Shown here: positions 1-7,200 of the stretch, one piece after another
How the letters are laid out: every line of letters starts with the position of its first letter
Numbering within the stretch: the stretch's first letter is position 1
Source of the DNA: Coemansia sp. RSA 922
Taxonomy: Eukaryota > Kickxellomycota > Kickxellomycetes > Kickxellales > Kickxellaceae
DNA length: 10,247 bases
Reading direction: 5' to 3'
Assembly (NCBI GenBank): GCA_027577415.1
Contig: JANBQS010000936.1
Location: 1 to 10,247 of the forward strand
Made by a program: the position numbers and the translations under genes
Notes under the pieces: model-generated
What the model saw: the letters and a program-made list of their open reading frames with translations, nothing else
Database searches by the model: none
What the model was told of the DNA's origin: nothing

Positions 1-1
1 G

Positions 2-700
2 ATGCCCCGCACCACCTCGTCACAATATCGTATTGCGACGCTGGCCAGAGTGGTGGCGCTAGAGCACTGGGCGCCCCGCCTCGAAGGGGAGGTTTTTGAG
101 GATATCGCCGGGCTAGACATCCTCTGCCGCCGCGACAAGGAGCTTGGCGCGCTCCGCCAAAACTATCGCGAGCAACTCGGCCTCGCCGAAGATCCAAACG
201 CAGCAGTTCTCGGGCCACGCCTCTGCTTCGTCATTGTCAGAATGTGCCAAATCCCGGTCGACCTCCTGAGGGGCCCCATGCTAAGCAGCATGTTTCTGGA
301 AGTAACCGGGCTAGACCTGCACTCGCTTAACGTCGTCACGCGAAACGGAGTCCAGCCGATGGAACCAAGCGACCTTTGCGAAATGGTGAAGACCTGGATA
401 AATAAGCTCGGCCGACTCCTAACTAAGCACAACGGCATGGAGCAGTCTCTTGTAGAGGTAAGAGAATGCAACAGCTTCTACGAGGGCCAGTGCAGTAGTA
501 GCGACACTGAGGGCCTTGTTGCCAAGCGTATGCTTATGAGCAATAGGTTCCAAAGCCTGTTGTTCTTGGGTCTCCAAGAAGCCAAGGTGGAGGCGGTTAT
601 AAAGCGCCTCATTTATGTTTCTAGCAAGCGCATCAGTTCTCGCACCAAAGAGTGCCTGGAACAGCTGTCAACGAGCCTACAGATTCAGCCCGACTCTTAA
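2..700 (+). CDS. C-terminal part of an unrecognised helical protein, cut by the left edge
   Basis: An open frame of 232 codons runs from the left edge to a TAA at 698-700. The first ATG is at base 2, so the true start almost certainly lies outside the window, and this is read as the 3' part of a larger gene. The sequence looks genuinely coding: balanced composition, charged amphipathic segments (around residues 35-62 and 196-232), a hydrophobic helical stretch near 70-92, and G+C-rich codons unlike the A+T-rich DNA after the stop. No signal peptide, membrane span or catalytic motif is visible, and the cysteines are scattered. A GTAAGA at 458-463 could be a donor, but the frame reads through it without loss of character, so I do not splice there. 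I do not recognise the family and assign no function. A poly(A)-like AATAAA follows 114 bases after the stop. Confidence 0.7.
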   Translation: MPRTTSSQYRIATLARVVALEHWAPRLEGEVFEDIAGLDILCRRDKELGALRQNYREQLGLAEDPNAAVLGPRLCFVIVRMCQIPVDLLRGPMLSSMFLEVTGLDLHSLNVVTRNGVQPMEPSDLCEMVKTWINKLGRLLTKHNGMEQSLVEVRECNSFYEGQCSSSDTEGLVAKRMLMSNRFQSLLFLGLQEAKVEAVIKRLIYVSSKRISSRTKECLEQLSTSLQIQPDS

Positions 701-813
701 ATACTCTTCACTTTTTCTAGTTCTTCAATATAAGTGCTTGCTTACTATAGTACTCGTTTGAAAATATTAAAATAGCTGACTTGTTCGTTTCAAATAGTAG
801 TGGTACTCGAAAA

Positions 814-819
814 AATAAA
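814..819 (+). terminator. Candidate poly(A) signal of the left-edge gene
   Basis: AATAAA lies in an A+T-rich stretch 114 bases beyond the stop codon at 698-700, a normal distance for a fungal 3' UTR. The flanking DNA is A-rich, so a chance match is possible. Confidence 0.4.
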
Positions 820-922
820 CATTACAAAAAAATAGCTGTAGCGATAGAAATTCAAATTGTCAAGCGTAGTATTTTTGTTGAGGGCAAAAAGAAAGAAAAT
901 GAAATCTCGTTAATCTCATTCA

Positions 923-1150
923 ATGGATGCTAGTGATCAGATATATAGTTTGATGGCTTGCTTGGAAATGCGCTCTCTGAATTTAAATGCTCTTGAGCAA
1001 AAATACGCTCAGCGCCAAAAGACAAAGAGCTCGAGTCCGTCAACGCCTGAAAGGCTGTAGAGTGGAAAGTGCTTGAGAAGTGTCGAGGAAGAGCCTTTGA
1101 ATTTGAAAGACAAGCTAGGCACAATTGGAACGCCTCTCCGTCTACACCGG
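923..1150 (+). pseudogene. Degraded coding-like tract, possible gene relic
   Basis: An ATG at 923 opens a 45-codon frame ending at TAG 1058-1060. It reads like a helical, charged N-terminus (motif LNALEQKYAQRQ at residues 21-32). The coiled-coil-like character then continues in a different frame: KDKELESVNA (1018-1047), a TGA at 1048-1050, then KAVEWKVLEKCRGRAFEFE from 1051. One frame change and one stop (possibly CGA to TGA) would turn the two halves into one continuous helical protein, the pattern of a decayed gene. Alternatives are chance, or a very small real gene ending at 1060. No homologue is recognised, and no GT-AG intron bridges the frame change. Confidence 0.22.
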
Positions 1151-1159
1151 TAGGCTGGA

Positions 1160-1187
1160 GGTACCTGAAAGCAGTACCCCAGGTACC
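1160..1187. repeat. Perfect 8-bp inverted repeat (GGTACCTG / CAGGTACC)
   Basis: GGTACCTG at 1160-1167 is the exact reverse complement of CAGGTACC at 1180-1187, with a 12-base loop. The arms are G+C-rich compared with the surrounding DNA. Function unknown; it could be a hairpin in a transcript, a binding site for a dimeric regulator, or chance. Confidence 0.4.
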
Positions 1188-1337
1188 CGGCGCAGATTTG
1201 ATTAGCTGTCTGATATTTTAGACAATTGAAAATTGTACTTTAAATACCACACCAGCCCAAGCTTTTTTAATTGAGGGGGTAGGGGTCATTAGATAGATCA
1301 GAAGCCAATATGCACATGAGTTGCCTGGGATAAGTGT

Positions 1338-1506
1338 GTGCTCGGTGGTTGTCGATTCCTTACCCTGTTGGCCTGGGTTCGGGTCCCGCTACTCTCAACT
1401 TGGTGAGATGTGAACATGATATGCTTGGTCAGCATATTACCTCTAATGTCGTTCCACCAGGAGCCCCTTGGTCTAATTATGCCATGGAGTAGTTTGACCA
1501 TTTTTT
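1338..1506 (+). mobile_element. tRNA-related SINE-like unit (degenerate A box, B box, T-run)
   Basis: GGTTCGGGTCC at 1376-1386 matches the RNA polymerase III B box (GGTTCGANTCC) at all but the variable A position, and it sits in a T-arm-like context (GGG, seven-base loop, CCC). A degenerate A-box-like motif, GTGCTCGGTGG, lies 27 bases upstream at 1338-1348. A run of six T at 1501-1506 would end polymerase III transcription, giving a transcript of roughly 180 bases. The flanks do not form an acceptor stem, and no proper anticodon arm can be drawn, so this is not a tRNA gene. A tRNA-derived SINE, or a relic of one, is the best reading. Inside it, ATATGC and GCATAT (1419-1437 region) form a small hairpin. 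I could not see target-site duplications or a second copy in the window. Confidence 0.35.
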
Positions 1507-2076
1507 GTTTCTTTCCAAAAAATATTTTAGTAATATTTCCTTTTTATCGCATCAATGAAATTTATTGCTAGGTGATAGCCAGTGTATTGGTTGGGTATTA
1601 GTATTATGACGTTTTTGTAATTATGATAGCCATAACCTTCGAGGATATGGTACAAGATTATTGGTACATGAGGATCGCTCCCAGTAAATCCTTTCTTTTG
1701 AGACCCAGCGGAACAGGTACACAAGCGATATGGATTCAACAGTGTACAATACAGGAGAGTACATTTATTTATCCCTTTCGCCTTTGCTGCTCAACTACAC
1801 GATTGATGAGTCATGGTCGGCCTAGCATATCGTACAAGTAACCTCTTTTGTGAAGCTCTTGATATGGAATATCTATTGCTCACCAGACCATGCTCAAACG
1901 TTGGATGATAAAATATGCTCAATATCATACAATCATCACCACTATTAACAAGGTCGCAAATTAATAGCAGATAATGATATTTGTCACGGTCAAAGTTGTT
2001 GCTCTAGATCCCTGTATAGGCACGAGCAATGACTCTTGACTCTGAGGGCCTCTCACATCTTCAATAAATTGAAGTT

Positions 2077-2103
2077 ACATATAGTGTCGCTCCAACTATA
2101 TGT
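2077..2103. repeat. Perfect 9-bp inverted repeat (ACATATAGT / ACTATATGT)
   Basis: The arms at 2077-2085 and 2095-2103 are exact reverse complements around a 9-base loop, and the stem can be extended by a G-T and an A-T pair. It lies about 50 bases beyond the stop of the minus-strand open fragment at 2155. It could be a 3'-end hairpin of a former transcript or a chance A+T-rich palindrome. Confidence 0.4.
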
Positions 2104-2154
2104 GAAATCTCAAGAGCATTTTATGTTGATGAACCACAGTCGTCAGCAAGTACT

Positions 2155-2394
2155 TTACACAGCTTTGCGTACTCGATCCTTTTCTCCACTGTCGTCTCCT
2201 ATGGATATATTGGCGCTCCGGCATCTCACAGCATACCCGGTGGTCTTGACTCGTGCATTGCTAGCTTCATCCACCTCTTCCATCGCTTGCATATCACGGA
2301 CCTTCTTAAACATGCGACCCCAGAGTAATGCCGACATGTACTCTTTCTTCACTACGACTGCACGCACAAGCCATGACTGGCCCTTATCCTCGCA
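2155..2394 (-). pseudogene. Minus-strand coding-like fragment, orphan exon or relic
   Basis: Reading the minus strand, 79 codons are open between a TAG (2395-2397) and a TAA (2155-2157). The composition is much more protein-like than on the opposite strand: basic/acidic helical motifs such as LLWGRMFKKVRDMQAMEEVDE, and a basic C-terminus DRVRKAV. There is no good ATG at the beginning. The preceding bases read CTCTAG, which would fit a splice acceptor, so this may be the last exon of a gene whose upstream exons have decayed or are unrecognised. The adjacent minus-strand DNA (2398-2660) shows no convincing coding exon. No family recognised; a chance open frame remains possible. Confidence 0.25.
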
Positions 2395-2660
2395 CTAGAG
2401 CATATCGGGGGTTTTCTAAGGTTTGAACCCCATTGCTCTATATTTTATTATTAAACAATGCTTCATTAAAAAAAATAGCCTGACCATGGGTTTTTCACTA
2501 GACCACTGCTTAGCGAGGCGCAAGTGTGAAATTGATTTGTCACTGTGATTACTTTTATTTTTGTTTGTGCACCAATATCCCCTATTTTTGGAAAATCCAT
2601 GTTCTGAGAAACACCGCCATCTTGTGTGAGCCGATGACTGTGGCGACAGAGGGCACTTTT

Positions 2661-2765
2661 TGAGTCCCACCTTTCTTTCCTCTTTCCTCTTTTATTTTTT
2701 TGTTGCCAATCTACCTATTTTATACATTTCTACATTCAATTTAGACAGTTGCATAGTTATTGCTA
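2661..2765 (+). promoter_or_regulatory. Promoter and 5' leader of the acid phosphatase gene
   Basis: A pyrimidine-rich tract, C/T with almost no purines, covers about 2668-2699. It is followed by a CCAAT at 2706-2710 and a TATA-like TTTTATAC around 2718-2725. CT-rich blocks just upstream of the transcription start are common in fungal promoters, and the spacing to the ATG at 2766 (about 65-100 bases) is normal. Which element sets the start site cannot be told from sequence alone. Confidence 0.45.
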
Positions 2766-4163
2766 ATGGGCGCACGCTCCTTGAACTCGGTTGTTGTCAT
2801 TACTGTAGCGCTTGTTGCGGCGGCAGCTGTGGCAAATGGCAGTCCAGCTAGTAGCTCGTCGTTCGGCGTTGGCGTCTCTGCCTATCCATTTGACGACGCG
2901 TCCTACAACTACTGTGTAGCTGACTACCCAGATGACCAGACCTACAATGCTGTGCCTGATGCAAAGCTTGAGCTTGTGCAAGTGGTAGTTCGTCACGGAG
3001 ACCGTACGCCCGTCCACTTGCTATCCAACGACAACACGACGTGGACTTGCGATGAAGTTGCCGAAAACATCTACCTTAACGGCGCCGACCAGCCAGCGAC
3101 GAACACGACAGGTGCTTTCAGACAACTAATTGAAATACCATCGTGGAACGGCAAATACGGGTACTCCAACAAGGTCTGGCGCGGCACGTGCGACGTTGGC
3201 CAACTAACCGACAAGGGCAAGTCTCAGCATCGTCTTCTGGGTTCAAAGTTGCGTGGAATCTACATTGATAAGCTAGGATTCCTGTCTGCCCAACTCAACA
3301 ACACTGACGAGATCTATGCGAGAACGACCAACGTGTGGCGCACTAAAAATTCGGCAGAGTCCCTGCTAGGCTCCCTATGGCCCAAACGCGAAATTACGCC
3401 ACAGACTGCAATTCCGTTCCACACGTACCCAAAGGAAATTGAGACGATGTATGAGAACCCCGATGCCTGTGGCAAGGTTCGCACGCTCAAGTCGAAAATT
3501 GTCGATTCTGAGCAGTTCCTGGCATTCCTCAAGGACCAGGGCCCACTAATGGCTAGACTGTCGGGTATATTTGATGTGTCTGGCCCGGACTGGGCAAGTT
3601 CATGGGACGGCTACATGGACATTTTGCAAGCGCGCCACTGCCACGGAGTGGACCTACCATGCAGCGATCGGGCGAGTATCAGCGGCAAATCCACGCCAAA
3701 GTGTGCTACTGCCGAGGACCTGACTCAAGTCGCGCGTAATTCTCACTATGAGTGGACGCTCAAGTACAGGGACCATCCACTGTCGCACAACTACCTGCGC
3801 CTAGTCACTGGGTCGCTGCTGGGCACTCTGAAGGACCAAATGCAAGAGCATATTGCTGGCAAGACTGGCAACTTGAAGTTTGCGCTGTACTCTGGTCATG
3901 ACTCCACTGTTTGGCCTTTGCTTGCTGCGCTCCAGGCGTCGAACAAGAACATGCTATGGCCGCCATATGCCTCGAATATTCTGTTTGAGCTCTGGAAGAA
4001 GAACGACGGCAGCCGCGTCGTGCGTGTCATTTACAATGGACAAGTACTCAAGGCTCAGCCAGAGTTTGAGTGGTGTGACCTCAATGCTTGCCCACTCGAC
4101 ACCTTCTACAAGCACTTGGACGAGTACATTCCCGAGAGCATTGTCACCGAGTGCGCTCAGTAG
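2766..4163 (+). CDS. Secreted histidine acid phosphatase (histidine phosphatase superfamily, branch 2)
   Basis: The gene encodes 465 residues without introns, a normal length for the family. An N-terminal signal peptide is clear: hydrophobic residues 9-23, with likely cleavage near Ala-Asn-Gly at 23-25. The branch-2 signature RHGDRTP is at 76-82; His77 would form the phosphohistidine intermediate, and Arg76 and Arg80 bind phosphate. RTTNVWRTKNSAESL (186-200) is the typical second basic motif, and His378-Asp379 in SGHDSTVWPLLAAL supplies the proton donor. Ten cysteines in the mature part and three N-glycosylation sequons (Asn90, Asn113, Asn178) fit a secreted or vacuolar glycoprotein. The family hydrolyses phosphomonoesters at acidic pH. 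It resembles prostatic/lysosomal-type and PXYLP1-like acid phosphatases more than classical phytases, but the substrate cannot be fixed. The ATG at 2766 is used; an in-frame TTG at 2760 is not a plausible eukaryotic start. It converges with the methyltransferase gene, 101 bases apart, with no evident functional link. Confidence 0.93.
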   Translation: MGARSLNSVVVITVALVAAAAVANGSPASSSSFGVGVSAYPFDDASYNYCVADYPDDQTYNAVPDAKLELVQVVVRHGDRTPVHLLSNDNTTWTCDEVAENIYLNGADQPATNTTGAFRQLIEIPSWNGKYGYSNKVWRGTCDVGQLTDKGKSQHRLLGSKLRGIYIDKLGFLSAQLNNTDEIYARTTNVWRTKNSAESLLGSLWPKREITPQTAIPFHTYPKEIETMYENPDACGKVRTLKSKIVDSEQFLAFLKDQGPLMARLSGIFDVSGPDWASSWDGYMDILQARHCHGVDLPCSDRASISGKSTPKCATAEDLTQVARNSHYEWTLKYRDHPLSHNYLRLVTGSLLGTLKDQMQEHIAGKTGNLKFALYSGHDSTVWPLLAALQASNKNMLWPPYASNILFELWKKNDGSRVVRVIYNGQVLKAQPEFEWCDLNACPLDTFYKHLDEYIPESIVTECAQ

Positions 4164-4211
4164 TGGACTTGCCACATGTTTTACTGTGTTGACATGACAA
4201 CTGTATTTGCG

Positions 4212-4217
4212 AATAAA
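4212..4217 (+). terminator. Poly(A) signal of the acid phosphatase gene
   Basis: AATAAA lies 48 bases after the stop at 4161-4163, in the 101-base spacer between the two convergent genes. No AATAAA is seen on the minus strand in this spacer, so the methyltransferase transcript must use a variant signal or run on into the end of the phosphatase gene, giving overlapping 3' ends. Confidence 0.6.
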
Positions 4218-4264
4218 TGCAATCAGACGTGAAACAGAAAAGAAATATCAAACGAAAAAAAGAG

Positions 4265-7200
4265 TTAGTTGCTGAGAACAGGAGCCTGGATCCTTTGAGG
4301 AATGTCCACACAAACATCACCAGCAAAGTCATCGAGGATCTCGCTGTCCTCCGCGTTTAGAGAAAGCTCGCTGTCGGATGCATGAGCAAGGTAGTCCCGG
4401 AACAGCGCCTCGCGCAGCTCCAGCGACAGCGCGTAAGCCAGCGGAGGTGGGACAGCATTGCCAACCTGAAGGTGCATATCGCTGACCTGGTCCTTTGTGC
4501 TAAGGAACTCAAAGGTGTCCGGGAATCCCTGAGCGCGAGCACACTCGCGCACAGACAGCACACGACGCTGATCATACAGCAGCACGGTTCCGCTCTTTCC
4601 CATGGGCTGGAGCTCCGTCAGCGCCGTTCCAAAGTAGCCATTAGGGTCGAGGCGCCCGAAAAGTCCCTTCCAGCCATTGTGACGTGACGCCGCACTCTCC
4701 TTAGCAGTTAGGCACCAGGGCTTGAGTTTCTCCGGAAGAGAGTGGTGGTCCATTCCTGGCTCGAGTTTAACGCGGCAAACACGCTCGACATTAAGTGAGT
4801 TGAACTTGCGGCTCACATGGTTGTAGAGCGTGTCGACCAGCTCGTCACTGTGGTTCTCCGCTCCAGGAATGCAGACCTGCTCCTTGCGACGCCGCAAGCG
4901 CTGGAACTCGCTCTTTGGCGGGCTCGTATACGCCATCTTCATTTTGCCCACATATGAGCACGATCCGTCCAAGTCGTTCGGGATGGTAGTGCGCTGCTTG
5001 TTCACAGCAATGTACTGCGGCCAGTCAGCCGGGCGAGTCGTCGCCTCAGGATCCGGGTATACATCCTCTGGGTTGACAAACTCATACTTTGGGAGGTCGC
5101 CGATTGCGTCATCGACGGTTATTGCGTGGTGCGGTGCATTGCCATTGAAGTGAGCAAGCGGCGCGTACACAGTGCCGTCGGGGAAGATGATGTTGGTCTG
5201 GTTGGACTTTCCAAACGTAGTGATCGGCCGTGGCACGTCAGGGAGTCGGCAGCCACGCTTGCATGCCCAGACAAAAAGACGCCTACGCGACTGTGCCAAT
5301 CCGTAGTTACCGGCCTGTAGCAAGTAGAACCGCGCCTGATACCCCATGGTAGTCAATGTGCGCAGAATAAACTTCAGCATACCCATCTCAATGCCGCCGC
5401 TGACTTTACCTGGGCCGACCTGGACGCCGCCCAGCCTATAGCTAAGCAAGCCGCGAACGTTCTCCAGCAAAAAGTACGTTGGCCGGTAAAAGTCCACGTA
5501 CGACAGCGCATTGGCGACTAGCGACGTCTTGATGTCGTCAGCTTTAATGAACCGGTTGCACCGAGAGAATCCTTGGCACGGCGGGCCGCAGTAGATAAAG
5601 TCTACGTCGCCAGGCTGAGGCATAGGCGGCAGCTCCTTGTCGTCAAACTTGTTGACAAGGGGCTTGACAGTCTCGCCTCGATGCGCTCTGATGGCAGAGT
5701 CCAGCAACAAGTTGGAGCACTTGTTGTACACTTGAGCGTCGGGGTGGTTAGTGGCAAATGTATAGCCGGCAGACGGCATAAACTCGACGGACCACTTGGT
5801 CTTGACCACTCCAGACTGGTCCATGCCCTGGGTCAAGCCGCCGCAGCCCGAAAACAGATCAAGAGCCCGCAGCGGATGCCGCCCGCGCGCAAAGCTGATG
5901 GGCTTCTCGTCCAAAGATGTCCGTGGGCTGTTGACGCTAATGCTGGGCGACTTTAGGAACTGCTTTAACAGGTGACTGCGCTGGCGGCGCTCGCGCTTGC
6001 AAATTTCGCAGCAGGGCGGCATTGGCGCCCGCTTGTCGCCGCTGTCAATGTCAGTCGATGAGTCGCTGGCCAACGCCTCCTCGCTCAACGGCCTCAACTC
6101 AACCCACTCTTCCTCACGACTGGGCCAAGGCTTTGTTGCCTTGAATCGCGTGTAAAAGGCGTTAAAGTCTGCGTCCTTGTAGGCAGTCAGACTTCCCTTG
6201 ATATCGTCAGGGTGGACAATCCAGCACTTGCCCTTAAAGTTGGACACTTCCACCTCGCGTACCACCGGCGTCCAGTACAAGTGGCGCTCGTCGTTGTATG
6301 CCACGTTCTCTCCAGGAGGCCGGATCTCCACGGGCAGGACTCGGATACGCTTGAGCATCTGTACGTCAGCTTTTAGCACGCGCGCAGGGCTAAATTTGAG
6401 CTTTGTCTCGGGTACGCCCATGTAGAACTTTTTGATTGAGCCGATTTCAAAGGGCTGGTCGGGGTGCAACGAGGGCAAGTAGACCGTATCGTACTGGTGG
6501 TAGTCGACGCCGTTGATAGTCGCGGTTGGCACGTATTCGGAACCACTGGATGAGCCGCCAATCCTTCTTCCAAGCGTGGCGCCAGTATCCTTGGCATTGC
6601 GCTCACACGACTTGCACCACATTGGTATGCAACCGTCAGTGGTTTGGGAGTGAAAGTTGACATCCTCGCAACTCCCAGACGCCAAGTCATACCAGAGCTT
6701 GCAAAAGAGCCGGCCTGATGCAGTCCACTTGGCCGTATCGACGGACGTGTCCGATGGGATGAATGGAATGTCAATTTTGCCGCACAAGGCAGAGCTAAAC
6801 CCGTAGGTCTGACAGCTGTCTACCAAGAAGAACTCGTTCGCTGCCGCCACTTCCTGCAAGAGAGTATCTCTCCCGGGTAACAGCAATTGACCGTGGAACG
6901 TCGGTGCACTGGCAGATTCTGCGAGGGTAATGCTGATGACCTGCACAGCACACACATGGAGATTGGAGCCACCAGTTGATTTTACAACCCGCTCTTGGAC
7001 AGGGTCGCTAGTAGCGTTGTCCCAAAGCGAGTCCAGCGGTACGCCACCAACGGGTGGCGACGCACGCACCAGCACGACATCGCCGACCTTGACGGTGATA
7101 TCATCTGCCGTACCAGGAATAGCACCGGCAACAGCAGCGGGAACTATGTCAACTTTGCTATAGTGGACATTGTCATCGTCCGCTCTAGGAAGGCGTGCAT

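Larger units (their letters stand above)
701..2660. other. A+T-rich spacer without an intact gene
   Basis: About 1.96 kb separates the left-edge gene from the phosphatase promoter. Its base composition drops to A+T-rich straight after the stop at 700. All open frames here are short and of poor quality. The parts worth naming have their own entries: a degraded coding-like tract (923-1150), a GGTACC-containing hairpin (1160-1187), a tRNA-related SINE-like unit (1338-1506), a 9-bp hairpin (2077-2103) and a minus-strand open fragment (2155-2394). In the rest, roughly 1507-2030 and 2400-2655, I see only A/T-rich simple sequence and no recognisable gene. Confidence 0.6.

Noticed and set aside
458..485. 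GTAAGA as an intron donor in the left-edge gene
   Set aside because: The nearest usable AG would give an intron too short to splice, and the frame stays open and protein-like through the site.
1320..1400. A functional tRNA gene
   Set aside because: The B box is good, but the acceptor stem does not pair beyond four bases, the anticodon arm cannot be drawn, and the A box is degenerate.
2036..2398. Plus-strand 120-codon frame in the spacer
   Set aside because: Ser/Thr/Leu-rich composition typical of an antisense or chance frame; the minus strand over the same DNA is more protein-like.
2760..2765. TTG at 2760 as start of the phosphatase
   Set aside because: TTG is not a plausible start in a eukaryote; the ATG at 2766 is in frame and leaves a normal signal peptide.
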